The translations under genes were made by a program, and so were the position numbers. A stretch of DNA of 64,000 nt from CAZWSX01 sp964636985 (GTDB lineage: Bacteria > Planctomycetota > Planctomycetia > Pirellulales > Pirellulaceae). The notes under the pieces are model-generated. The model saw only the letters and a list, made by a program, of their open reading frames with translations, was not told where the DNA came from and did not search any database. The first letter of the stretch is position 1; every line of letters begins with the position of its first letter. The stretch lies in assembly GCA_964636985.1 (NCBI GenBank), contig CAZWSX010000021.1, forward strand, positions 71,837 through 135,836. Reading direction: 5' to 3'. Below are positions 25,641 to 33,853 of the stretch, in pieces.

Positions 25641-25766
25641 TCAAGTTGTCTTCATCATAAACTCACGGATTCCAAACATTGCAGTACCTAAAATCAAACA
25701 CTTCACCACGCCCACGGCCAGTCCGAACGCCGCGACCCAGGATGGGGAATGAGGCAGAAATCCCAC
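25641..25766 (-). CDS. Candidate 41-residue membrane protein
   Basis: A short open frame that starts with GTG at 25766 and has GGTGGAGGG a few bases upstream, a good ribosome site. The peptide begins MGFLPHSPSW, carries one hydrophobic helix (VAAFGLAVGVVKCLILGTAMFG in two parts) and ends EFMMKTT, with a positive end typical of a single-pass inner-membrane peptide. It lies in the 344-bp gap between the LmbE gene and the pentapeptide gene, on the minus strand. Composition and the ribosome site favour a real gene, but length gives little statistical support. Confidence 0.4.
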   Translation of the reverse strand: MGFLPHSPSWVAAFGLAVGVVKCLILGTAMFGIREFMMKTT

Positions 25767-25800
25767 CGTAATCCCTCCACCGTCATCTCACGAGCGGCAT

Positions 25801-26436
25801 GTGATTGTCATCCTTCATCGAACGACCGGAGCGCCGGTGCTGCGACTGGACGGCGACTCCTTAAAAGGTCGTAACCTGCGCGGGCGAAAAATCAATGATG
25901 CTGATTTTTCGACCATGATGATGGAAGGAGTCGATTTGACGTTCGCGTCGCTCAACGGAGTGCAATTCGACCAGGCGTTTCTTGATCGGACGAATTTCAG
26001 CAACGCCTTTCTTTCGCAGGTTTTCGCTCGCTCGGCAAGTATGGTCGAGGTCGAGATGGTCGAAGCGACCGTGATCGGGGCCAGTTTTCGGCAGGCCGAT
26101 CTATCGCGCAGCCAGTTGCGGTATGCAAAAATGGCCGACGTCGATTTCACCGAGGCGCAGCTCACCGGGGCCAATCTGAGCATGGCAGTCATCGCGGGCT
26201 CGCTGGTCCGCGCCGATCTGCGCGGGGCCGATCTGCGGGGAGCCGACCTTCGGGGCGCCGATTTAACTGATGCAAAATTAACAGGAACGCAAATAACTTC
26301 TGCTAGACTGCCCGCCTCGTTCCAGTTGGCCAGCGATGGCAGTACCGCCGTTGCGAAAAATGTTCCGGGCCGTCGCCGGCAGGAATCGGTCAATCAAAAC
26401 AAACAACGTCCCTGGTGGAACCTTTGGAGTTCGTGA
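25801..26436 (+). CDS. Pentapeptide-repeat protein
   Basis: A 211-residue protein of which residues ~18-170 are pentapeptide repeats of the A(D/N)LxX type, forming a right-handed quadrilateral beta-helix. The most regular part is ADLRGADLRGADLRGADL. The N-terminal 17 residues and the basic C-terminal tail (about 40 residues, rich in Arg, Asn and Trp) are not repeats. It starts with GTG at 25801. Its TGA stop overlaps the ATG of the response-regulator gene (TGATG), so the three-gene signalling operon is translated in a coupled way. Pentapeptide proteins can bind or mimic other macromolecules; the partner here is unknown, but the operon suggests one of the regulators. Confidence 0.85.
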   Translation: MIVILHRTTGAPVLRLDGDSLKGRNLRGRKINDADFSTMMMEGVDLTFASLNGVQFDQAFLDRTNFSNAFLSQVFARSASMVEVEMVEATVIGASFRQADLSRSQLRYAKMADVDFTEAQLTGANLSMAVIAGSLVRADLRGADLRGADLRGADLTDAKLTGTQITSARLPASFQLASDGSTAVAKNVPGRRRQESVNQNKQRPWWNLWSS

Positions 26437-27383
26437 TGCCGCGCGTACTTGTTGTGGACGATTCTCCGATCGACCGGACGTTTATCGAGGGCGTTCTCAA
26501 GCGGGGGCAAGATTACGTTGTGGCAACGGCCAACAACGGCGCCGACGCCTTGGCCAAGTGCGCGGACTTCAACCCCGATATCGTGGTCACCGATTTGCAA
26601 ATGCCAGAACTTGATGGCTTGCAACTGGTCACCGCGATGGGGGTGCATCATCCGCAAACGCCTGTGATCTTGATCACGGCGCATGGTAGCGAACAACTCG
26701 CGATGAAGGCGCTGGAGGAAGGGGCTGCTTCGTACGTTCCCAAATCGCAGCTGGCCAACCGCCTGCAAGCCTCGGTCGAGCAGATTCTCGATTTGCAAAA
26801 GGTGAATTCGAGCTACCAGCAGTTGACCGAGTGCATGGAGTTCGCCGAATTCAAGTTCGTGCTGCCGTACGATCGCGCGCTGGTTGACCGGGTGGTCGAG
26901 TTGGTCCAGCAAGTCGCCTTGAGCATGAACCTGTGCGACGCCGGCGGGCAGGTTCGCCTGGGGATGGCGGTCGAAGAAGGGCTCACCGCGATGGCGCTGC
27001 GGGGCAACTTCGAACTGAATGAAGAGCAAATGCAACAAATGGCTTCCATGCGGAGCCGTCCGTCGTCGCTTCTCACGGAGCTGCTTCAGAACGAGCCCTA
27101 CAAGTCGCGGCGTCTCTCGGTTGACATCCACATGTCCACGCAGCGGGCGCTGGTGGCCATTCGCCACGATGGTCCGGGCTTGCCGCAGCCGCCCGCAGCG
27201 GATGGCGATGGGACGGCCGTGTTAGAATCGCTTGAGCATCGCAGCTTTGTGCTGATGCGGGCGTTCATGGACGAAGTGGCGCTGTCGGCCGACGGGCGCG
27301 AGTTAACCATGATTCGTCAGCGGCGCGATTCGGAGCGGCGCGAGCCCGCGGCGGCCGGCGCCACTTCACTGTGGAGGCGGTGA
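26436..27383 (+). CDS. Response regulator fused to a HATPase/anti-sigma-type domain
   Basis: A 315-residue protein. Residues 1-120 are a receiver domain (VLVVDDSPIDRTF at the start, phospho-acceptor Asp53 in VVTDLQMPELDG, conserved TAHGSEQLA and Lys in YVPKSQL). Residues ~150-295 resemble an RsbW/SpoIIAB-type ATP-binding domain, with VEEGLTAMALRGN as the N-box region and RHDGPGLP as the G1-like box. The N-box asparagine appears to be replaced by alanine, so ATP binding may be lost. ATG 26436 overlaps the previous stop and is preceded by TTTGGAG. The hybrid kinase follows after 4 bp. Likely the cytoplasmic output partner of that kinase. Confidence 0.85.
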   Translation: MPRVLVVDDSPIDRTFIEGVLKRGQDYVVATANNGADALAKCADFNPDIVVTDLQMPELDGLQLVTAMGVHHPQTPVILITAHGSEQLAMKALEEGAASYVPKSQLANRLQASVEQILDLQKVNSSYQQLTECMEFAEFKFVLPYDRALVDRVVELVQQVALSMNLCDAGGQVRLGMAVEEGLTAMALRGNFELNEEQMQQMASMRSRPSSLLTELLQNEPYKSRRLSVDIHMSTQRALVAIRHDGPGLPQPPAADGDGTAVLESLEHRSFVLMRAFMDEVALSADGRELTMIRQRRDSERREPAAAGATSLWRR

Positions 27384-27387
27384 TCCC

Positions 27388-29859
27388 GTGCTGTACCCCA
27401 GTCTGGCGACGCTTACTGCGGAATCGACGCTCGCCGATTTGCCGATGCATAACTTTCGTGTCTCGTCGGAGACATGGGGAAATCGGGTCACGGCCGAATT
27501 TGATACGCACGCCGATATCCCCGGTGTGATGGTCTTTCGCGGGACCGAACTGAGCGGCGTGATCTCGCGGGAAAAATTTCTGGAACACCTCAGCCGCCCG
27601 TTCGCGCTCGAACTCTACATGCGTCGCCCGATCGGCGTGCTGCTGGAACAGTTGGATTACAAGCCGTTCGAGTTGTCGTCGGATATCGGCATCCACGAAG
27701 CGGCCGACGTGGCGCTCGGTCGCCCGCGGGGGCAAGTGTACGAGCCGATCACGGTTCGCTATCCCGACGGCGATTACCGGCTGCTGGCGGTCGACGTGCT
27801 GCTGCTGGCGCAATCGCGGTTGCTGGCGATCGCCAACGAAACGATCCGGCAGCAAAAGGAATCGGCCGACGCGGCCAACCTGGCCAAGTCGACCTTTCTG
27901 GCCAACATGAGCCATGAGATCCGCACGCCGATGAACGGCGTGATCGGCATGACGGAGATCCTGCTGGAGACCGAACTCAACGGCCAGCAGCGCGATTATG
28001 TCGAGATGATTCGCAGTTCGGCAGATTGGCTGCTCGGCGTCATCAACGACGTGCTCGACTTCTCGAAGATCGAGGCCGGGAAGCTGGAGCTCGATTCGAT
28101 CGAGTTCAATTTGCTCGACGTCGTAAGCGATTGCATGAAGCCGCTCGCCTTTCGCGCCCACAGCAAGGGGGTTGAGTTGGTGTACATGATCGCTAATGAT
28201 GTGCCGACCATGTTGGTGGGCGATCCGGGGCGATACCGCCAGATCATAGTGAACCTGATCGGCAACGCGATCAAGTTCACCGACAGCGGAGAGATCGTGC
28301 TGCGGATCGCGGTCGATCGCCATTTCGACGACGGCGTGGTGCTGCTTACTTCGATCACCGATACGGGCATCGGGATTCCGGCCGACCGCGTCGACCGGAT
28401 TTTTACAGCGTTCGAGCAAGCCGACGGGTCGACGACGCGCAAGTACGGCGGGACGGGGCTGGGCTTATCGATCTGCAAGCAGCTGGCCACCATGATGAAT
28501 GGGCACATCTGGGCGCAGAGCATGGAGGGTCGGGGCTCGACCTTCTCGTTCACGGTTTCGCTTAAGAAGTCCGCCACGGTCAAAGAAGTGCCCAGGTACC
28601 CGGCGTCGGCCGATGGGGGCGTGCCGCACCTGTTGGTCGTCGACGACAGCAGCACGCAGCGGGCCTACTTGTCGCAGCTGCTCGGCAACTGGCGGATGTC
28701 GTCCAACGTCGCCGAGGATGGGGCTCGCGCGTACGGGATGCTGCTCGTGGCGTCGCAATCGAGCAAGCCGTTCGAATTGGTACTGCTGGACGACAAGCTT
28801 CCGGAAATGGATGGTTGGGAATTAGCCCAGCGGATGGATGACGATGTTCGCTTGCGCGATATCCCGGTGATTATGTTGACGACCAATCCGCGCGGCGGCG
28901 AGGGAAGATCGGCCGGCATCAAATGCGTCCGCCAGGTGATCCCGAAACCGGTGAAGCAATCGACACTGCTCGACAGCATCATGAACATCACGGGCGTGGC
29001 GATGCACGTGAATCGCCGCTCGACGACGGCGAGCGAACGGGTCGTTGAAGCTCGCGACCTGCGGATCTTGCTGGCCGAAGACAACCTGGTGAATCAAAAG
29101 CTGGCGGTTCTCTTGCTCGACAAGCATGGCCACATGGTGACCGTTGTCGACGACGGCAGCAAAGCGGTCGAAGCGTATAGAACGGGCGAGTTCGACATCG
29201 TCCTGATGGACGTGCAAATGCCGCGGATGGACGGCTTCCAAGCCACGGCCGAGATCCGCAAGATCGAAGCCGAAACAGGCAAGAAGACGCCGATCATCGC
29301 AATGACCGCGCACGCGATGAAGGGAGATCGCGAGCGCTGCCTGGAAGCAGGGATGGATGGCTACGTCGCCAAGCCAATTCGCGCGGCCGATCTGTATGCC
29401 ACGATTGCGACGCTCCATCACCAATCAAAAAAAGCCGAAGCGCTGCAAGCCAAGCCCGCCGCGAACTTGCTGGCGAAGTCGAATCCGCGCTCGATCGACA
29501 TCGAGGTCGCCTTGGCGGCGACAGGCGGCGATGAGGATTTGCTTCGAACGATGGTCGAGGTCTTCCTCGCCGAACGCAAGAACATGGAACGCGAGTGCCA
29601 CGAGGCGCTCCAGGCCCGCGACAAAGATCGCCTGAAGCGAGCGGGACACTCGATTAAGGGCTCGTGCGGCTACTTCGGCGCGCGCGAAGCCTACGACCTG
29701 GCGTACGAAATCGAAAAGCGCGCCGGTGCAGGCGACTTTGAGACCTGTGAAAAGGTCTATCCGATGATGGTCGACGAGCTAGACCGGCTCGACCCCGCCA
29801 TGCGAAAATGGATGGAGGAGTCTAAACCTTCGGCCGTGCCTCCGGCTGTGGGAAGGTAG
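27388..29859 (+). CDS. Hybrid sensor histidine kinase (CBS-like, HK, two REC, HPt)
   Basis: An 823-residue cytoplasmic hybrid kinase with no membrane helix. In order: a CBS-like sensory region at residues ~8-150 (GVMVFRGTELSGVISREKF, LARPF-type motif), a dimerisation/phospho-acceptor domain with His176 in FLANMSHEIRTPMNG, an ATPase domain at ~270-395 (NLIGNAIKFTDSG, GTGLGLSI), a first receiver at ~412-530 (Asp468 in LLDDKLPEMDG), a second at ~558-675 (Asp608 in LMDVQMPRMDG), and an HPt domain at ~702-810 with His754 in AGHSIKGSCGYFG. This is a complete internal phosphorelay. GTG 27388 has GGAGG upstream and lies 4 bp after the regulator gene. The signal sensed is unknown. Confidence 0.93.
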   Translation: MLYPSLATLTAESTLADLPMHNFRVSSETWGNRVTAEFDTHADIPGVMVFRGTELSGVISREKFLEHLSRPFALELYMRRPIGVLLEQLDYKPFELSSDIGIHEAADVALGRPRGQVYEPITVRYPDGDYRLLAVDVLLLAQSRLLAIANETIRQQKESADAANLAKSTFLANMSHEIRTPMNGVIGMTEILLETELNGQQRDYVEMIRSSADWLLGVINDVLDFSKIEAGKLELDSIEFNLLDVVSDCMKPLAFRAHSKGVELVYMIANDVPTMLVGDPGRYRQIIVNLIGNAIKFTDSGEIVLRIAVDRHFDDGVVLLTSITDTGIGIPADRVDRIFTAFEQADGSTTRKYGGTGLGLSICKQLATMMNGHIWAQSMEGRGSTFSFTVSLKKSATVKEVPRYPASADGGVPHLLVVDDSSTQRAYLSQLLGNWRMSSNVAEDGARAYGMLLVASQSSKPFELVLLDDKLPEMDGWELAQRMDDDVRLRDIPVIMLTTNPRGGEGRSAGIKCVRQVIPKPVKQSTLLDSIMNITGVAMHVNRRSTTASERVVEARDLRILLAEDNLVNQKLAVLLLDKHGHMVTVVDDGSKAVEAYRTGEFDIVLMDVQMPRMDGFQATAEIRKIEAETGKKTPIIAMTAHAMKGDRERCLEAGMDGYVAKPIRAADLYATIATLHHQSKKAEALQAKPAANLLAKSNPRSIDIEVALAATGGDEDLLRTMVEVFLAERKNMERECHEALQARDKDRLKRAGHSIKGSCGYFGAREAYDLAYEIEKRAGAGDFETCEKVYPMMVDELDRLDPAMRKWMEESKPSAVPPAVGR

Positions 29860-29877
29860 AAGTCAACGTTCAATACG

Positions 29878-29981
29878 AGCTAACGTTGCTTGAGGTGGAG
29901 CGTGACTTCTCCGCCATGCTTCAACCGCGTTTCCATCGCTGAATGTCCGTGGGCTAATGTGCTCAAGCAAGTCGCTAGGCT
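29878..29981 (-). other. attC-like imperfect dyad (possible integron cassette end)
   Basis: A 104-bp dyad with a perfect 9-bp pair TTGCTTGAG/CTCAAGCAA (29886-29894 with 29962-29970). In the direction of the TIR-like gene it begins with GCCTAGC (29980-29974), one mismatch from the attC box RYYYAAC, and ends with GTTAGCT (29884-29878), one mismatch from GTTRRRY. The TAG stop of the TIR-like gene lies inside the first box, as is common for integron cassettes. No integrase gene is in the window, so this is a structural resemblance only. Confidence 0.45.
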
Positions 29982-30880
29982 GGATCAGTCTTTTCCTTGT
30001 TTGCCATTTGCACCGCTGAAGTAAAGAAGTTATCAGGGTCGTCCACTGGTGCATCCCCCCACCTGCCGAAATCGCTCATGAAAAAGGTGGCCTTATGTCC
30101 CCGTTCGGTTAGCCACTTCGCAAAGTCGTGACCTCTGGGCGTTAGCGTAACAAGATCACGGAGGTCTACAGCCAGTAAATCAGCGTCGGGCAACTTTCGG
30201 CAGAGGTCGTCAATTGACAAATGACCTTTGCCCGCCGATTGGTCTCCCATCAGGTAAATGTAAAACGTACGTGCCTTGAATACGTTTCTAGGGCGATGAA
30301 ATTTTTTGTCCTGCTCGTGCATAAGAATTAGAAATTGCTCGGACGCGTGATCAAGCAAATCGTGAATAATCTGAAAATGAGTATCTTTGTCAATCGTTTC
30401 AGACTCACCTACGCGAGTTCTTCGTCCCGCGGCATTGATCGCATTTTGGATCAGTGTTGTTGCAGCACCAAGTGCCGCTTGGTAATTGCCATCGGCGTGC
30501 AATTGGTACGTTGCTGGTGTTACACCGGCTAGGTCAGACGGAAGCTTAATATCCTTGGTCCGGTCGTGTACGAAAAACGTTCGCTCTCGGCCCAAAGCAC
30601 CGAGGAACATACCCAGTTCCAAGAGCACGTTGTCGCGTGGCGCAGCTTGTTTCTTTTCCCGACTCTCAACCATGTCGTCGGGCGTTACCACCAATATGGC
30701 GAAATCAAATGTGTCGAGTTTGTTGACCAGTGTTTCCAGTGTTCCACCGCCCAAGCCAAAAACACCTTGACTCCAGATTACCACCTCACAAGCGTAATCA
30801 AGATTTACTTGGATCGCGTTTGCGATCGCCAATCCCTCAGCGGAAGAACCAATGAAAACCGTGGGACGAAGATTGGCCAT
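29975..30880 (-). CDS. TIR-like nucleotide-binding protein (PF10137/CAP12-type) with extra C-terminal domain
   Basis: A 301-residue soluble protein. Residues ~5-140 match the TIR-like family found in CBASS Cap12 and Pycsar effectors: VFIGSSAEGLAIANAIQ at the start, AILVVTPDD in the middle and RDNVLLELGMFLGALGRERTFF. Such domains usually cleave NAD+ when activated. Residues ~165-301 form a separate domain I do not recognise; it has a winged-helix-like look (IDDLCRKLPDADLLAVDLRD, then LTPRGHDFAKWLTERG). No cyclase, STING or other defence gene is adjacent. The gene is visibly less GC-rich than its neighbours and ends inside an attC-like dyad, both suggesting acquisition. Probably an abortive-infection-type effector (inference). 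Confidence 0.78.
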   Translation of the reverse strand: MANLRPTVFIGSSAEGLAIANAIQVNLDYACEVVIWSQGVFGLGGGTLETLVNKLDTFDFAILVVTPDDMVESREKKQAAPRDNVLLELGMFLGALGRERTFFVHDRTKDIKLPSDLAGVTPATYQLHADGNYQAALGAATTLIQNAINAAGRRTRVGESETIDKDTHFQIIHDLLDHASEQFLILMHEQDKKFHRPRNVFKARTFYIYLMGDQSAGKGHLSIDDLCRKLPDADLLAVDLRDLVTLTPRGHDFAKWLTERGHKATFFMSDFGRWGDAPVDDPDNFFTSAVQMANKEKTDPA

Positions 30881-31230
30881 GTGTTTACCAGCAAAGATGA
30901 TTTACAAGCGCCTTTGACTTTAGTCTTGAGTGAGAGTAGCACTTACGGCGCGTCCCGCTAGGTTAACGATCGGCGGCACAGTTCGGAGCGCCTTTCTGAA
31001 TTTGGAGCGCCCCACCACAAAGTTGCCATGTGGCCCTCTCGACCTAACTGACCATAGCCGCCGCCGCTCTACCCCCTCTATGCCGGTTAATATCGCGTTA
31101 AAGCCGCAAAAACCCCTCGAATGCGGGCTTTTCGCCCGTCAGAACGCCCTACCGCAAACTCGCTCTGATTCGGTACGATGAAGGGTTCGCCACCCTTTAC
31201 GGCGATCCCCTTATTGGCAGCCCGAACGTT
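30881..31230. other. Divergent intergenic region between TIR-like gene and typA
   Basis: 350 bp with no convincing gene. It holds a palindrome GGTTAAC near 30960 and two direct copies of GGAGCGCC near 30990-31015, and must contain the promoters of both divergent genes, but I could not place them. A short open frame across 30930-31181 has no ribosome site and biased composition and is not called. Confidence 0.5.
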
Positions 31231-33048
31231 ATGCGTCGCAACGACATCCGCAACATCGTCATCATCGCCCACGTCGACCACGGCAAAACCTCGCTGGTCG
31301 ACTGCATCCTCAAGCAAAGCGGCCAGTTTCGCGAGAGCCAGTTGCAAGAGACGTGCATCCTCGACTCGAACGACCTGGAGCGCGAGCGCGGGATCACGAT
31401 CCTGGCTAAGAACATCGCCATCAACTACCAAGGGGTGAAGATCAACATCATCGACACGCCCGGCCACGCCGACTTTGGCGGCGAGGTGGAACGCGTGGTC
31501 CGAATGGCCGACGGCGCCGTCGTGTTGGTTGACGCGGCCGAAGGGCCGATGCCGCAAACGCGGTTCGTGCTTTCCAAGGCGCTTGAAGCAGGCGTCAAGC
31601 CGATCGTCTGCATCAACAAGATCGACCGCCCCGACGCCCGCGCGCACGAGGTGCTCGACGAAGTCTTCGCGCTCCTCATGGACTTGGGGGGCGAAGCCCA
31701 CCTGGAAGATTTCAAATATCTGTTTGCCAGCGGTCGCGAGGGTTATGCGACGACCGATCCGGATGTGAAGACCGATTCGATTCGCCCGCTCTTGGATATG
31801 GTGTTGTCGGAGATCCCTGGTCCGAAGGTCGATCTCGACGCTCCTCTGCAAATGCTGGTCACGACCCTCGATTACAGCGACTTCGTCGGCCGGATCGCGA
31901 TTGGCCGGATCAGCGCAGGGAACATCAAGAAGGGGCAAACGATCCTCCTGATGCAGGACGAAGGAAAGCAAACGAACTGCAAGGTGACGGGGCTCTTTGT
32001 CTTCGACAAGCTGGGCCGCGTGGAAGTCGACTCGGCAACGGCCGGCGACGTGGTGGCGGTCGTCGGTTTGGAAAACGTGAGCATCGGCGACACGATTTGC
32101 GAACTCGAAAAGCCCAATGCTCTCCCGCGCTTGAAGGTTGACGAACCCACGCTCGAAATGGTTTTTGGCGTGAACAGCTCTCCTTTCGCCGGCAAAGAAG
32201 GGAAGTTTGTCACGACGCGGCAGATTCGCGACCGGCTGATGCGCGAACTGGAACGGAACGTCGCACTGAAGGTGCGGCAGCTCGAAGGGACCGATTCGTA
32301 CGCGGTGAGCGGCCGCGGGATTTTGCACTTGTCGGTGCTGATTGAAACGATGCGCCGTGAAGGGTTCGAACTCTCGGTCAGCAAGCCGCACGTGATCATT
32401 CACGAAACCAAAGCCGGCAAGGAAGAGCCGTACGAATCGCTGGTGGTCGAAGTCCCCAACGAGAAGCTGGGCCCCGTCATGGAAATGGCCGGTGCCCGTC
32501 GCGGTGAAATGCAGGAGATGCAAGTCCACGGCGATTACACGTACGTGAAGTTCCTGATCCCGGCTCGCGGGCTGATCGGCCTGCGGACGCGGTTGCTGAA
32601 TGCCACCCAAGGGATGGCGATCATGCACCACCGGTTCCACAGCTATCGCCCGATGGTGAACGAAGTCCCCGGCCGGGCGAACGGTGTGATGGTCTCGATG
32701 ACCGCGGGCAAAGCCGTGGCGTTCGCCCTCGACACGCTGCAAGAGCGGGCGGAAATGTTCATCGGCCCTGGCGATGAAGTGTACGAAGGAATGGTCGTCG
32801 GCGAAAACAGCCGCGACAACGATCTCGTCGTCAATCCGACCAAGGAAAAGAAGCTCACCAACATGCGGGCCAGCGGCACCGACGACAACGTGATCCTCAA
32901 GCCGCCCCGTCGGCTCGACTTGGAAGCGGCGCTGGAGTACGTCGAGGACGATGAACTCGTTGAGATCACGCCGACGCAGGTTCGCTTGCGCAAGATGCTG
33001 CTCAAGGAAGCCGACCGCCGCCGCGAAGGCCGCAAGTCGGGCGAGTAG
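31231..33048 (+). CDS. typA: Translational GTPase TypA/BipA
   Basis: A 605-residue ribosome-associated GTPase of the TypA/BipA family. G1 is AHVDHGKTS (residues 13-21), the switch I region has ERERGITILAKN, G3 is DTPGHADFGGEVER and G4 is NKIDRP. The family-specific C-terminal region follows (SKPHVIIHET, GLIGLRTRLLNATQG, REND-type SRDNDLVVNPTKEKKLTNMR). It helps 50S assembly and stress adaptation. The length fits the family. ATG 31231 is the only sensible start, although no strong ribosome site precedes it. It is a single-gene unit, divergent from the TIR-like gene. Confidence 0.97.
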   Translation: MRRNDIRNIVIIAHVDHGKTSLVDCILKQSGQFRESQLQETCILDSNDLERERGITILAKNIAINYQGVKINIIDTPGHADFGGEVERVVRMADGAVVLVDAAEGPMPQTRFVLSKALEAGVKPIVCINKIDRPDARAHEVLDEVFALLMDLGGEAHLEDFKYLFASGREGYATTDPDVKTDSIRPLLDMVLSEIPGPKVDLDAPLQMLVTTLDYSDFVGRIAIGRISAGNIKKGQTILLMQDEGKQTNCKVTGLFVFDKLGRVEVDSATAGDVVAVVGLENVSIGDTICELEKPNALPRLKVDEPTLEMVFGVNSSPFAGKEGKFVTTRQIRDRLMRELERNVALKVRQLEGTDSYAVSGRGILHLSVLIETMRREGFELSVSKPHVIIHETKAGKEEPYESLVVEVPNEKLGPVMEMAGARRGEMQEMQVHGDYTYVKFLIPARGLIGLRTRLLNATQGMAIMHHRFHSYRPMVNEVPGRANGVMVSMTAGKAVAFALDTLQERAEMFIGPGDEVYEGMVVGENSRDNDLVVNPTKEKKLTNMRASGTDDNVILKPPRRLDLEAALEYVEDDELVEITPTQVRLRKMLLKEADRRREGRKSGE

Positions 33049-33051
33049 GAA

Positions 33052-33166
33052 GATTCACCGCGGAGACCCGGAGAGACCGGAGGGAAGAAGAGGATACGAC
33101 GGACAATCCTGTCCGTCGATGGTGGAGATTGCCATCAAAAAGTGGCACAGACAATCTTGTCTGTGC
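33052..33166. repeat. GAGA tract and GGACAATCCTGTCC double hairpin
   Basis: GATTCACCGCGGAGACCCGG (33052 onward) matches the complement of 50187-50222. Then GACGGACAATCCTGTCCGTC (33099-33118) and GCACAGACAATCTTGTCTGT (33145-33164), two perfect or near-perfect palindromes. Confidence 0.8.
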
Positions 33167-33322
33167 GCGGTGGGCTTTGCTAATCGGGAACACGCCGCGG
33201 GTAAGTAAGGCCAATTGCCCGACGATATCTGCGTGACCAGGCCTATAATAGAAGGACGACCGCGAGCAAAATCGCGTGATCCCTTTTCACTTCGATGCTT
33301 CTTTCTCCCCCGCAGCCCTGTC

Positions 33323-33688
33323 ATGGCCAAGTGCGACGAAGGCTATCTTTGCGACGTCTGCAATCAAGACGTGGCCGAGATGGTCGACAGCGATCTGTAC
33401 CTGCGATACGTGATCGGGCGGTTGGACCCGGAGCGGCTCCATATCGAGCGCGAGCGGCACATTCGCTGCAATCCGGTGCTATCGCAGTTTATTGTCGACC
33501 CGGAGTTCGATCCGCCTGTGGTGGTTGACGGGGATTTCTCAAAGGCACAACTCGATCCGCGCTATGTAGCTGAGCAGGAAGGGCTTGTTACGCGCGGGTG
33601 GCGGAGGTTGCGGGAGTTGATGCAGCAGGAGGGCTTATCACTGCTGGAGTATCCGTTGCCTGAGGTGGTGGATCGGCTGCGGGGGTAA
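33323..33688 (+). CDS. Hypothetical protein with CxxC and HxxC motifs
   Basis: A 121-residue protein I cannot name. It begins MAKCDEGYLCDVCNQDV, carries LYLRYVIGRLDPE and then HIRCNP, so Cys-x2-Cys plus His-x2-Cys could form a small zinc site, although this is not proven. The C-terminal half is helical and charged (RGWRRLRELMQQEG). ATG 33323 is chosen because the frame upstream is intergenic repeat. It lies between two copies of the GGACAATCCTGTCC repeat, with the methyltransferase gene converging on it. Cytoplasmic, function unknown. Confidence 0.65.
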   Translation: MAKCDEGYLCDVCNQDVAEMVDSDLYLRYVIGRLDPERLHIERERHIRCNPVLSQFIVDPEFDPPVVVDGDFSKAQLDPRYVAEQEGLVTRGWRRLRELMQQEGLSLLEYPLPEVVDRLRG

Positions 33689-33704
33689 CTGGCTCATCAC
33701 GTCG

Positions 33705-33853
33705 CAGATCAAAAATCGCCAATTATCAATCGATTGACCATTCCTACCGTCAGCCTGTTCCGAAATCGCAACCTCCTCCGCGCACAGACAGGATTGTCTG
33801 TGCCACTTTTCTGAGGCAAGCTCAGCCACGACGGACAGGATTGTCCATCCTAC
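33705..33853. repeat. ATCAATCGATT element and inverted GGACAATCCTGTCC double hairpin
   Basis: GATCAAAAATCGCCAATTAT (33708 onward) matches 24556 onward. CGCACAGACAGGATTGTCTG (33781 onward) and ACGGACAGGATTGTCCATCC (33831-33850) are the double hairpin in reverse order to 33099. The last bases include the methyltransferase stop codon. Confidence 0.8.

Noticed and set aside
29863..30054. 63-residue frame across the attC-like dyad
   Set aside because: Overlaps the TIR-like gene end and the dyad itself, no ribosome site, no helix or motif.
30930..31181. 83-residue frame between the TIR-like gene and typA
   Set aside because: No ribosome site, Pro/Arg/Thr-rich without structure, and lies where both promoters must be.
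29860..31230. Integron integrase or attI site next to the attC-like dyad
   Set aside because: Neither strand encodes a tyrosine recombinase here, and I found no second attC-like dyad upstream of the TIR-like gene; a full integron cannot be claimed.
31087..32742. 551-residue open frame on the minus strand
   Set aside because: Antisense to typA, which is certain; composition rich in His and Arg without domain character.
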